Source of the DNA: JBALVT01 sp965262875
GTDB taxonomy: Bacteria > Pseudomonadota > Gammaproteobacteria > Pseudomonadales > Halieaceae
Assembly: GCA_965262875.1 (NCBI GenBank)
Contig: OZ253569.1
Location: 2,852,001 to 2,916,000, forward strand
Length of the DNA: 64,000 nucleotides
Direction: 5' to 3'
This document shows, one piece after another, positions 9,366-17,180 of the stretch (the first letter of the stretch is position 1; every line of letters begins with the position of its first letter). The notes under the pieces are model-generated. The model was not told where the DNA came from. It searched no databases and was given only the letters and a program-made list of their open reading frames with translations. The translations under genes and the position numbers were made by a program.

Positions 9366-11045
9366 TTACTCTTCGATTTCCATGTTCCAGGGCAGTAATG
9401 CTTCAAGCTTCTCCACCGTATCTGCCGCCGCAATGTGCGCCAGCACATGCTGGAGGTAAGCATAAGGTTCCAGGCCGTTCGCCTTTGCCGATTCCACTAA
9501 ACTATAACAGGTCGCACTGGCTCGGGCCCCGCGGGAGGTATCTGCGAATAGCCAGGCGCGCCGACCAACCGCAAAGGGCCTGATCGCATTCTCAGCCAGC
9601 GCATTGCTGATATTCAACTGGCCGTCCTCGCAATAGCCAATCAGGTACTCCCATTGGTTCAGTGTGTACGTTATGGCCTTGTGGGTCAGGCTATCTTTGG
9701 GCACCCGGCTGACGTTCTTCTCCAGCCATGGCTTCAGGTCCTCGAGAATCGGCACGCTGAGTGACTGCCTTGCCTGTTTTTTCTTGTCGTGCTCCAGATC
9801 CTTGATCGATTTCTCTATCGCATACAGCCTTCGTATTTTACTGAGTGCAACGTCAGCCTTGGTGGGTTGCCCCACTTTCTTTTGGGTGCTCCTGGTTTCC
9901 GCCGCCCGGCTGGCTTCAACGAACTTGCGCCGGGCATGGTCAAAGCATCCAATTCGGGTAATGCCCGCTATCCGGCACACCTTGCTGTAACCGGAATAGC
10001 CGTCGGCCTGCAACACACCACCAAAGCCATCCAGCAGGCGCTCCGCCACCGCGCCAGCACGTGAGGGGTCGTATTCGAACAGCACTGATTGTTTATCCGG
10101 CGGGCCGCCGCGTATCACCCACATCCATTTATCCGATTGGGCCGTTTTGCCCGTTTCCTTCAAGACTTGTATGCGCGTCTCATCCGCCTGCAGGTAATTC
10201 CCCTCAAGCTGAACCTCCCGGATCAAGTTGATCAAGGGCTGGAATACATCCTGAAGCCGTACAATCCAGTGGGCCATGTTGGAGCGGCTGATATCACCGC
10301 CGTAACGCTTGAGCATCCCCTCCAGGCGGTATAGCGGCAGTCCATCGGCGTATTTGGAGGCAATGATGTAGGCCAGCAATGCAGGACTGGCAAAGCATTT
10401 CCCCAGCGGATGAGCGGGGCGCTGTGCGGCGACAATGACATCTTCACCGTCAATATTGAATACCGCCTTCTCCTGCCAGTATTCCAGCACCTTGACCTGG
10501 GCGGGAATAAACTCCAGCTCCTCCTTGACCTTGGTGAAGAAGGTTTTGGCTGCTCCTTCTTTTTCTTCGTCTGTCAGGGCGAGGTGGATCTGTACCCGTT
10601 GCAGCTTGTCGCTAAACCCGCGCTTTCTTTTCTTCTTTTGAGGCCGAACCCGGTCTTCTTCAGGCAGTTGCTCTTCGAGCTCACTCAGGGCGACTTCGAT
10701 TTCAGCCTCATCGAACAAATCAGACTGAAACGCCAGTTTCTCACTACTGGCTCCGAATTTCTGTACCGTGGCCAGGCGCAAGTATTCTTCGAGCAGGACA
10801 ATGCGTTTACCCTGTTCAAGGATGATGTGGTTTTTGTCGCCGAGGTGTTTCTGGTGAACCTCGTTTTTTTCTTCGAGAAGCAAACATTTATCTTCAAGAA
10901 TCTGGTCTTTTACGGCGAGGGCAACAAGTAATTCAGCGACGGATAAGTTCTCGTAACACCCTTGTTTTTGTTGCTTTTTTATCGCCGATTGCATGGCGTA
11001 ATTATAACATTCATGGCGACAAAAAGCTTTAAAATACAGACTCAT
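9366..11045 (-). CDS. tnpC: IS66 transposase TnpC
   Basis: This intact DDE transposase has 559 aa. An N-terminal leucine-rich coiled coil (about 45-90) precedes a zinc-binding and basic region. The catalytic blocks are YLQADETRIQVL and VLQADGYSGY, and the C-terminal helix block is ALAENAIRPFAVGRRAWLF. Relative to copy A it lacks three codons in the coiled coil and lacks the extra T that breaks copy A. It overlaps tnpB by 17 nt. It acts on IS66 ends together with TnpA and TnpB. Confidence 0.95.
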   Translation of the reverse strand: MSLYFKAFCRHECYNYAMQSAIKKQQKQGCYENLSVAELLVALAVKDQILEDKCLLLEEKNEVHQKHLGDKNHIILEQGKRIVLLEEYLRLATVQKFGASSEKLAFQSDLFDEAEIEVALSELEEQLPEEDRVRPQKKKRKRGFSDKLQRVQIHLALTDEEKEGAAKTFFTKVKEELEFIPAQVKVLEYWQEKAVFNIDGEDVIVAAQRPAHPLGKCFASPALLAYIIASKYADGLPLYRLEGMLKRYGGDISRSNMAHWIVRLQDVFQPLINLIREVQLEGNYLQADETRIQVLKETGKTAQSDKWMWVIRGGPPDKQSVLFEYDPSRAGAVAERLLDGFGGVLQADGYSGYSKVCRIAGITRIGCFDHARRKFVEASRAAETRSTQKKVGQPTKADVALSKIRRLYAIEKSIKDLEHDKKKQARQSLSVPILEDLKPWLEKNVSRVPKDSLTHKAITYTLNQWEYLIGYCEDGQLNISNALAENAIRPFAVGRRAWLFADTSRGARASATCYSLVESAKANGLEPYAYLQHVLAHIAAADTVEKLEALLPWNMEIEE

Positions 11046-11397
11046 AATGCAATTTTTTATGCCCGGTCATCAGCATGATGTCGTACCCGTCGAGCAGCCA
11101 ATTGATCTGTTGTCCTGTCAGTGAAACAACTTCATCACCACGGCGAGGCCAGCGGAATTTCTCCTCGGCAAGGGCCTTGTAGTAGAGCACAAAGCCATTA
11201 TCTTCCCAGTACAGGCACTTGATCTTGTTGCGCCGCCGGTTGGTGAAGGCGTACAGGCCGCCGTCGAAGGGATTGTGGCCCAGCTCTCGCTCAACGATGG
11301 CAGCCAGCCCTGCACTGGCTTTTCTAAAGTCTACTGGGTCCCGGTACAGGTAGATCCGCGACATGTCATCGGCCGGACGGAAATAGCGAGTAGTCAC
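11029..11397 (-). CDS. tnpB: IS66 accessory protein TnpB
   Basis: This 122-aa IS66 Orf2 protein has the family blocks IYLYRDPVDFRK, NKIKCLYWEDNGFVLYY and LLDGYDIMLMTGHKKLHYES. The last 30 residues are identical to copy A, while the rest differs at many positions. That contrast with the nearly invariant tnpA and tnpC marks a mosaic element. The start at 11397 overlaps the end of tnpA by 4 nt. Confidence 0.92.
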   Translation of the reverse strand: MTTRYFRPADDMSRIYLYRDPVDFRKASAGLAAIVERELGHNPFDGGLYAFTNRRRNKIKCLYWEDNGFVLYYKALAEEKFRWPRRGDEVVSLTGQQINWLLDGYDIMLMTGHKKLHYESVF

Positions 11398-11714
11398 AGC
11401 TGCTCCAGTAGCTGGCGCACCACCGGCACGTTATCGGCACAGATACCTCGCACAATGAATCCGTTGGGTAGTGACAAGGTTAGCCCCCGATCGGCGTCAG
11501 GTCTGACACTCACTGCGGCAAAGCCACCTTGGTCTTGTTTTATAGAAGACACACGGATGGTATCGTCAAACTTCCGACGCCAGTACACAAAGCGATGGTA
11601 AGTCAGGTGATTGTGTTTGCAAAACCGGGTCTGAGACAAGCCCGACAGTTTCCAGGTTTGTATTTGCTGCTTCCAGTCAATACCTTGTGGCTGGGGCTGA
11701 GTGATATCGTTCAT
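11394..11714 (-). CDS. tnpA: IS66 accessory protein TnpA
   Basis: This 106-aa protein is the first gene of IS66 copy B and is identical to the copy A protein except for a few residues near the C-terminus (DNVPVVRQLLEQL here). It has the family's N-terminal HTH-like region. The ATG at 11714 is preceded by an AGGAG site. It is needed with TnpB for IS66 transposition. Confidence 0.92.
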   Translation of the reverse strand: MNDITQPQPQGIDWKQQIQTWKLSGLSQTRFCKHNHLTYHRFVYWRRKFDDTIRVSSIKQDQGGFAAVSVRPDADRGLTLSLPNGFIVRGICADNVPVVRQLLEQL

Positions 11715-11772
11715 GATTTGCTCCTGTGTGGTTATCAGGAGAAAGTCTGGCGGGAACTCTTACAAAAAAATA

Positions 11773-11795
11773 GGTGCTGATTTAGGGGCGCTTAC
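11773..11795. repeat. Terminal-repeat remnant of another IS66-type element
   Basis: The stretch reads inwards from 11795 as GTAAGCGCCCCTAAATCAGC. This has the GTAAGCG start of IS66 termini and resembles, without being identical to, the right end of the two complete copies (GTAAGCGCACTTAAATCG). It lies 9 bp outside copy B. It is probably what is left of an older IS66-family element into which or beside which copy B inserted. Confidence 0.45.
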
Positions 11796-11845
11796 CCTGA
11801 ACCTGTCTGAGCGAATCGACAAGCACTTCTCTCTCGCAGTAAGCT

Positions 11846-12070
11846 TTGCACCACAGTAAAAAAGCGACGCTGGATATCGATGCGAGGGGAATTGTTGCCC
11901 ATAAAGTCCAGGCACAGTGGATCTACAAGCAGTGGATCCATAACAAGAGTAAAGGCTTTATGCCAGAAATAGAGCCTAAACCTTTTACCCTGTTTCGGTT
12001 TGCACGCAGAGGTATGCAGCGACTACGCGGGAAAGGCACAGCAGGAAACGAAACAGGGCATGGGAGCTGA
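11846..12070 (+). pseudogene. Transposase fragment, IS1380-like
   Basis: The short open frame contains KKATLDIDARGIVAHKVQAQW followed by YKQ and NKSKGFMPEIE. This fits the first catalytic Asp region of IS1380-type transposases, where the family pattern is LDIDAT, then HK, AxWTYK and GYMP. Nothing of the remaining DDE domain is readable downstream; 12071-12199 is open only in unrelated pieces. No inverted repeats are seen. It is a remnant, and family assignment rests on this one block. Confidence 0.45.
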
Positions 12071-12199
12071 AGCTGATTGAAGGTGGGTGACCGCCTTGCT
12101 GGACTGAATCGCCTTCGAGACTGTGAAAGAAACGTCGACTTACAAACCCGCTATTGAACCTTTTGAGCCATGTATGGGTAAAAAGAGGGAGGCTGAGGG

Positions 12200-13602
12200 A
12201 GTATTTTCCAATATGAAATGAGCCTGAAGGGAGGGTGTATTAAGCCCTTATCTTGAGTCGCTCATGGAGTTGCTGAAATAAGTGATCTCGTGCTGAATTT
12301 AGTTGTTCAGCGGCCTCATTGTCCGTCATTTCATTGGCGAATGCATCCAGATTTCTAAAGGTGATTCCCGGCTTTAAATATTGGCTGGGTTTGGCCAGGG
12401 AGCGGAATTTCTCATAGGGTGTCATCATGTCGTCGTAGCGGTATTTCTTCCGCTCCTTGCCCTTCTCATCAATAATGGTGGTGGGGAAATAGCAGGGCCG
12501 GTGGAAATTGACGTATCGGTAGACTTGATGGCTATTGAGTTCAGTGAAATCCGTGGCGTACTGCTGAGGTATGTGGGTATAGCCATAGAGTTTGCGAATG
12601 ACCGAGCCATTTTTACTCTCAACCAAACCATTGTCGTTACTGTGCCGGGGCCGTGATTTGGTAAATTCAATGTGCAACTTGTCCAGAAGCTCAGCAACGG
12701 TGTAGTTGATATATTCGCCGCCATTGTCTGCGTGAAAGCCCCGTATTTTAAAGGGGAAGGCAGCCAGAATCTGCCTGAGGGCTGGCAGCATAAACGCCTC
12801 GCTAATACGTTCCAGCGTGACGATGATCTGGAACTGTGTCACCTCATCCACGGCATTGACGTGGTAGATTCCTTTGCGTTTGTCCTGATCACCTTGATGG
12901 ACAGAGTCAATGCGGATATAGCCTGGTTGATCGTTCGGGCAAGGTTTGCGCCGCTGGCCAATAGAGGCGGCCTTAGGTCGTGTCTTTGTCAAGACACAGC
13001 GCTGCCTCTGGTAGGTCTTGGAGGCCCGCAGGTTGTACAGGTGAGAAACCGAAATACCCGCCAGGCGTCGATAGTCGGCTTGGCCAAAGCGCTGATAAGC
13101 CCGCTCACAGAGCTTTTTAAGTACCGCGCCGCTGGGCTGACCATGTCGCTCATCCATACTCGCCAATAGGCGTATATCGGCGTCAGTGTAGGCGCGCTTG
13201 AAGCCATTACGCCGAGCTGGTTTCACCGAGACGGTGCCTGTTTTGACGTATTGGCGTATCAGGCGCCTGGTCTGGGCCAGGGAGTAGCCGGTTACCTTTA
13301 TCAGGTAGCGGGTGACGGTTCCCCGGTCTGTTTTGCCAAGCTGTAAGTATCGGTGCTTCACCAGTGCCTTCTGTACCCAGCGATAGCGTTCAGATTTCTC
13401 AGTGGCCACGTTGAAGGCTACTTCCTGTGTGCCGTCGAGAAACTGTTTGATGGCACCCAGGGTATTCAGATGTTCTAAGCTCATGATCGTTTTCATCCGC
13501 TGATCATGAACGACTACAAGGACTATTTCAGGCTCATTTTATGTTGGAATCAACTTCCGCCACATTCCCGGGTTTCAGGCTCATTTCATATTGGAAAAGA
13601 CT
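12200..13602 (-). mobile_element. 1403-bp rve-type insertion sequence, copy 1
   Basis: The terminal inverted repeats start AGT(A/C)TTTTCCAATATGAA, at 12200-12228 and 13574-13602. A 5-bp direct repeat GAGGG flanks them at 12195-12199 and 13603-13607, so this is a true transposition product. A second sequence like the terminal repeat sits just inside the transposase-start end. It contains one transposase gene. A copy differing by only a few bases lies in the opposite orientation at 43491-44893. The IS family could not be named with certainty. Confidence 0.9.
12240..13496 (-). CDS. DDE integrase-core (rve) transposase
   Basis: This 418-aa protein has an N-terminal helix-turn-helix region (about 60-160, with the SVKPARRNGFKRAYTDADIR stretch) and an integrase catalytic core. 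The Asp-Asp-Glu residues are visible in YIRIDSVHQGD, GFHADNGGEY and NDNGLVESKNGSV. It differs from the copy at 43597 by only a few residues (R/H near 101, G/C near 119). A basic C-terminal region follows the core. The start is ATG 13496; ATG 13484 is an in-frame alternative. It moves the element at 12200-13602. Confidence 0.93.
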   Translation of the reverse strand: MKTIMSLEHLNTLGAIKQFLDGTQEVAFNVATEKSERYRWVQKALVKHRYLQLGKTDRGTVTRYLIKVTGYSLAQTRRLIRQYVKTGTVSVKPARRNGFKRAYTDADIRLLASMDERHGQPSGAVLKKLCERAYQRFGQADYRRLAGISVSHLYNLRASKTYQRQRCVLTKTRPKAASIGQRRKPCPNDQPGYIRIDSVHQGDQDKRKGIYHVNAVDEVTQFQIIVTLERISEAFMLPALRQILAAFPFKIRGFHADNGGEYINYTVAELLDKLHIEFTKSRPRHSNDNGLVESKNGSVIRKLYGYTHIPQQYATDFTELNSHQVYRYVNFHRPCYFPTTIIDEKGKERKKYRYDDMMTPYEKFRSLAKPSQYLKPGITFRNLDAFANEMTDNEAAEQLNSARDHLFQQLHERLKIRA

Positions 13603-13675
13603 GAGGGTTGACCGTCGAAGTCAGGATAACCTATCATTGCAAACCTTACTGTCATGACGATATTGGAGAGAAAAT

Positions 13676-14647
13676 ATGAACAAATGTTCTTTGTTTGCAG
13701 TGGTGGCTGCACTGTTTTTTGCCAGTGCTGTGCTGCGCCCTGTACAGGCGGAGGGCTTTTATGTCAGCAGTGAGCTAGGCATGAACGTCGGACAGTCGCT
13801 GGATACGACGGCGACGAGTAACGACCGGGCCAGCGTGTGTGATGGATATATCAATCCGAACTACGCCGAGGTTGAAAATTCTCCAGGCTACACGGGTTAC
13901 AATTGCACTGGCCCAGGTCGTGGTTCGACGAGTAGCTGGAACAACAGTTTCGGCTCGAATTCGGGTGTCCTTTTCGGTGCGGCGCTCGGGTACCGCCTAC
14001 CGGATTCCCGCTTCCGTGCCGAATTGGAGTATGTTTACCGCGACACGGAGTATGATGAGCGCTCCGATGTTGATAGCGCTTTAGGGGAAAACAATGACAA
14101 GCTTGTGCAGGAAATCATCTCAGCGATAGATGGCATCGACAGCCTGACCTCGCACAATCTGTTTGCAAATCTCTACATCGATTTTGCGAACAAGAGTAAA
14201 TTTACACCCTATATCGGCGCAGGAATCGGTGTTGGTTTTACTGATTTGGATTACGCTTCCGTGTGGGCGAGAAACAGTGATGCGGGTCGGATCGAGACCG
14301 GGGAGGGCCTGGCCAATGCCGCTGAAATCCGGGCGAACCTGGCCGGGACCGCTTCTGTTGTACAAAAGAAACTCAGCGATACGCTGTTTGGTTATCAGGT
14401 GGTGTTTGGGGTGGACTACGCATTGACTGAATTGCTGGCGGTGGGAGTCAAAGCGCGCTGGGTCGATTTTGACCCCTTCAGCGACGGTGGTGTTGTGTGG
14501 GATCCGTTGCGCGGCCACCCTCCTTATCTCCGCACACCAGAGCAGGCTGCCGCTACGGGAGGAGATCGGGAGTATGTAGAAGGAGCGCTCAGCGTCGATG
14601 GTATTGAAATGTTCGCGGTCAGCTTGATTCTCAAGTACGAGTTCTAA
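13676..14647 (+). CDS. Outer-membrane beta-barrel protein
   Basis: This protein of 323 aa has a cleavable signal peptide (hydrophobic residues 6-20, probable cut after RPVQA at 25) and a C-terminal Phe (LILKYEF), the usual signal for Bam-assisted barrel insertion. Alternating amphipathic strands such as GVLFGAALGYRL, FRAELEYVYRDTEY and FTPYIGAGIGVGF suggest an 8- to 10-stranded barrel of the OmpA/OmpW/Lom-like surface-antigen type. Its ligand or role cannot be told. AGAGA upstream of the ATG is a plausible ribosome binding site. The 1403-bp IS ends 73 bp upstream and may have replaced part of the promoter region. No operon partner is visible. Confidence 0.8.
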   Translation: MNKCSLFAVVAALFFASAVLRPVQAEGFYVSSELGMNVGQSLDTTATSNDRASVCDGYINPNYAEVENSPGYTGYNCTGPGRGSTSSWNNSFGSNSGVLFGAALGYRLPDSRFRAELEYVYRDTEYDERSDVDSALGENNDKLVQEIISAIDGIDSLTSHNLFANLYIDFANKSKFTPYIGAGIGVGFTDLDYASVWARNSDAGRIETGEGLANAAEIRANLAGTASVVQKKLSDTLFGYQVVFGVDYALTELLAVGVKARWVDFDPFSDGGVVWDPLRGHPPYLRTPEQAAATGGDREYVEGALSVDGIEMFAVSLILKYEF

Positions 14648-14840
14648 GGTGTTTTCGACGAACTCCGAGTCATTTTGAGAATTCACCTCTGTTATTCTTG
14701 ATGTGATTCCCTGTTGAGTGATTCGCAAGGTGACCAAGAAGCGGACGTTGTTTCCCACGGACGACTCAGTAAAGAAAGTGGTCGCTCTGGCCATTCAGGA
14801 TGCTCCTGACTTCGACGGTTCTCCCTCATAAACCATTGAT

Positions 14841-15582
14841 TTATAAAGAAATACAAAAATATCCAGGCACTATAGGGGCTTGTCGGTTAATTGAAAAGTA
14901 ATGTCGAAATTCACATATTTGTTCAAATAAACGACAATAGACCGCTTTATTTAAGACGGATTTATCCTGGTATTGACACCCGGCAGGCAAATCGATGTTT
15001 TCAAAACCCGGCGTAATCACTCTTTTGAGATTGAAAGTCAGTGCGCGAATGCCTGGTTGAAATTGCACCTTCTGCAAACCTCGATAACGAACACGCTAGT
15101 TACGGTGGGTAAAGACAGGTTCATAAGGTGAACGCATTGCTGAAAGCCAACCATCTTTTTTAGCATCTTTGCCTTTCATAGTGGCTGGCTTAATCGTCGC
15201 ATCATGACAGCCTTTGCGCTTGAGGGTGGTTTTGGCCGGGTTCACACAGTACCCCTTATCACCCCTTATCACCAAAAGCAGCACCTCCACCGGGGCAAAC
15301 GTGAGCAACACCTTCAGCATCGGTAACTTCCGCCGATGTGGCCGCAATCTTATTGATTAAACCACTTTTCCTGGCAACCGAGGCCTGTTCTTTATAACCC
15401 TGCCAAAACTTGTTACCGCCCTTACAAGCAAAGCGCGCCTGCTTATCAACCGCTATTTTTTCAGCGGTCTTATTAGTAAATTCCTCTAAACCGGCCTTAA
15501 TGGCACGATCTCTATCGTTCCAGGTGGTCAGCTTGCTCGTGACTGGCATCAACAAAGGTGAAAACTCCGCGAAATAAACCAC
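14841..15582 (-). pseudogene. IS5-family transposase remnant
   Basis: Three minus-strand segments in different frames line up with successive parts of an IS5-type transposase. The block with KFWQGYKEQASVARKSGLIN and TSAEVTDAEGVAHVCPGGG comes first (15582-15259). Next come GDKGYCVNPAKTTLKRKGCH and SAMRSPYEPVF (15347-15096), and last QKVQFQPGIRALTFNLKRV (15077-14841). The order matches intact family members, but frameshifts separate the pieces and the N-terminal third is missing. It is an old, inactive copy. The end facing 14841 could not be defined. Confidence 0.75.
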
Positions 15583-15618
15583 CCCGCAGCAAGCTATCTC
15601 GCTGCGGGGTGGTTTATT
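15573..15618. repeat. 18-bp perfect inverted repeat (hairpin)
   Basis: The arms at 15573-15590 and 15601-15618 (AATAAACCACCCCGCAGC and its complement) are perfectly paired across a 10-nt loop. The GC-rich core with A/T-rich outer ends resembles a bidirectional terminator. It also marks the junction between the IS5-like remnant on the left and the RepC-like fragment on the right, so it may instead be a rearrangement scar or IS end. Confidence 0.6.
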
Positions 15619-15855
15619 CTGGCCGCGATAGACCGGTTACCCGAACTCGGCACCAACCGCTCGGCTTATGATGCGGCGGTGGGGAAAATGGGTGATATGG
15701 CCACAGCGCTTTGTATTCTGGTGATTGATCGCAACCGCTTCCATCCCGACACCCCGGTTAAAAACCCCGGTGGCGTGCTGACCGCCCGCCACAAGGCTGG
15801 CAAGCTCAATCTGGTCGGCAGTTTGATTGGCTTGACCGAGAGGCTGGATGTGTGA
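15601..15855 (+). pseudogene. RepC-like plasmid replication protein, C-terminal fragment
   Basis: The frame ending at 15855 encodes LAAIDRLPELGTNRSAYDA and then TPVKNPGGVLTARHKAGKLN followed by LVGSLIGLTER. The NPGGxLxxxxxxAxxGxL pattern is the C-terminal signature of RepC-type replication initiators of plasmids and related integrative elements. No start codon or N-terminal DNA-binding domain is present: the fragment begins at the 18-bp hairpin next to the IS5 remnant. It therefore looks like a relic of a captured plasmid. Confidence 0.5.
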
Positions 15856-16113
15856 TCTTGCTGCGGAAAGAAAGTGGTGGACTGGCGCGCGCTGCGCACA
15901 TTAGCAGGGCATTTCATGCCCGAGAAGCTGTGGGCTTTGCGTGGCGTTTCCGGGTCCCTTTTGGTTGGCGACGGCATAATTGATGAAAGGAAAAAACAAC
16001 AATGACACAGAGAAAGCTGAGAAAGACCATGAACAACGACGTCCCCCTGGGGCAAACGCCTCGCCGGGATTTATGCGGCGCTGATCCGGCATCGTGAGGC
16101 GGAGATCAAACAA

Positions 16114-16344
16114 ATGCGCACAAGGTTCCAGATGGAGTTGGAGCGGACTAAAAATCCCGGTGCACAGGCGGCCTACCGGGGCAGCTACACGGCGGATACC
16201 TGCTGGAAGGCTTTGGCAACCGATGATTTTATCCGCGTGGTCAAGGATTTGTTCGATCTCTGTGGCACAGAAATAGGCGCGGTTCCGCTGCTGCTGGAGA
16301 ATGCAGTTTTAACCCCGAAACAAAGGGCAGGTAATGTTACATAA
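16114..16344 (+). CDS. Hypothetical protein near RepC-like fragment
   Basis: A 76-codon frame from ATG 16114 reads into a longer open stretch upstream (from about 16033), whose RLAGIYAALIRHREAEI segment looks like continuous coding sequence. The original gene may therefore have started earlier, perhaps before a frameshift. The product is helical and charged at its start (EIKQMRTRFQMELERTKNPG), then GSYTADTCWKALATDDFIRV. No family is recognised. The upstream stretch 15856-16032 shows no clear gene. Its place between a RepC-like relic and a toxin-antitoxin pair suggests a plasmid accessory gene. Confidence 0.4.
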   Translation: MRTRFQMELERTKNPGAQAAYRGSYTADTCWKALATDDFIRVVKDLFDLCGTEIGAVPLLLENAVLTPKQRAGNVT

Positions 16345-16385
16345 ACCCAACGTATCCCATGTTAGCAACAAACTCCATTGTATGC

Positions 16386-16413
16386 TTGACGTATTGCATA
16401 TTTTTGATATATT
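16386..16413 (+). promoter_or_regulatory. Sigma-70-type promoter of higBA
   Basis: TTGACG (16386-16391) and TATATT (16408-16413) are separated by 16 bp. The -10 box ends only 6 nt before the ATG at 16420, so the predicted transcription start falls on or next to the start codon. Unless a distal promoter exists, the transcript would be leaderless or nearly so, and no Shine-Dalgarno is seen. Confidence 0.55.
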
Positions 16414-16419
16414 GGCGAC

Positions 16420-16698
16420 ATGATTAAAAGCTATCGAGACAAGAAAACCAAAGCTTTTGCCGATGGCGGATTTGTAAGGGCTTTTCAGGGGTTCTGCCGA
16501 CAGGCTGAAAAGCGGCTGGAAATTCTGGATGCGGCAGAATCACCCGCTGATTTAGTAGCCTTGCCGAGTAATCGGTTTGAGGCATTGTCTGGGAACCGGG
16601 GCGGGCAATTCAGCATACACATTAATCAGCAATGGCGTATCTGTTTTGAATGGGCCGACGATGGCCCTGGAAACGTGGAAATCGTTGATTACCACTAA
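16420..16698 (+). CDS. higB: HigB-type toxin (RelE superfamily mRNA interferase)
   Basis: This 92-aa protein fits the HigB branch of the RelE superfamily, ribosome-dependent mRNA endonucleases that inhibit translation. It shows IKSYRDKKTKAFADG at the start, a central KRLEILDAAESPADL helix with PSNRFEALSGNRGGQFSIHI after it, and the C-terminal QWRICFEW and EIVDYH strands typical of the family. The toxin gene precedes its antitoxin by 17 nt, the usual higBA order. A promoter-like sequence lies immediately upstream, possibly making a leaderless mRNA. It is the only apparently intact toxin-antitoxin pair in the window. Confidence 0.93.
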   Translation: MIKSYRDKKTKAFADGGFVRAFQGFCRQAEKRLEILDAAESPADLVALPSNRFEALSGNRGGQFSIHINQQWRICFEWADDGPGNVEIVDYH

Positions 16699-16715
16699 CA
16701 TGAGGAAAACCTGAT

Positions 16716-17006
16716 ATGAGAACACCAATACATCCTGGCGAAATCCTGAAAGACGAACTGGCCGAAATAGGCATCAGCGGTGCCGAACTTGCCCGTCAGC
16801 TTAAAGTGCCTGAAAATCGCATGTCGGAAGTGATGCGTGGCCGCCGTAATATCACGGCTGATACCGCCTTGCGGCTTGGCAGGTGGTTTGGCAATTCAGC
16901 CTCATTCTGGATGAACCTGCAAAAGAGTTATGAACTTCGTAAGGCGCGGCAGGAAATAAGCAACGACATTGACCAGATACAGCCACGTGGGGCGGCGGTG
17001 GGGTGA
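16716..17006 (+). CDS. higA: HigA-type antitoxin (Xre-family HTH)
   Basis: This 96-aa protein begins MRTPIHPGEILKDELAEIG, the signature of HigA antitoxins. It continues with an Xre-type HTH (about 20-65: SGAELARQLKVPENRMSEVM) and the NITADTALRLGRWFGNSASFWMNLQ block. HigA neutralises HigB by direct binding and represses the pair's promoter. An AGGAAA site precedes the ATG. Length is normal for the family. Both proteins appear intact, so the pair may stabilise this island. Confidence 0.95.
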   Translation: MRTPIHPGEILKDELAEIGISGAELARQLKVPENRMSEVMRGRRNITADTALRLGRWFGNSASFWMNLQKSYELRKARQEISNDIDQIQPRGAAVG

Positions 17007-17180
17007 GTTTATAGTTCCCGATAGGGGATCAGTAAAACCCACGGCTTTAGCCAGCATGGGCAATGGTCGTTTGCGGTTTAGACTGCCGGGATTGGATTGT
17101 GCAAAAACCTGTGGAATCAGTTTGTAGCGTACTGATGGATGAAGTCGGGGAGATGCGCGAGTTAAGGCAAGGCAGACAGA

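Larger units (their letters stand above)
9294..11763 (-). mobile_element. IS66-family element, copy B (inverted relative to copy A)
   Basis: This 2470-bp element is near-identical in ends and in tnpA and tnpC to copy A but lies on the opposite strand. Its ends are GTAAGCGCACTT at 9294 and GTAAGAGTTCCC read inwards from 11763. The 8-bp flanks (9286-9293 TATGGTAC and 11764-11771 AAAAAAAT) do not match each other. With copy A it bounds a segment of about 11 kb containing the GHKL module. All three genes are open, so this copy could supply transposase for both. Confidence 0.9.

Noticed and set aside
823..11763. Target-site duplication flanking the IS66 pair or the composite unit
   Set aside because: Inner and outer 8-bp flanks do not match in any direct or inverted pairing; only T- or A-runs are similar.
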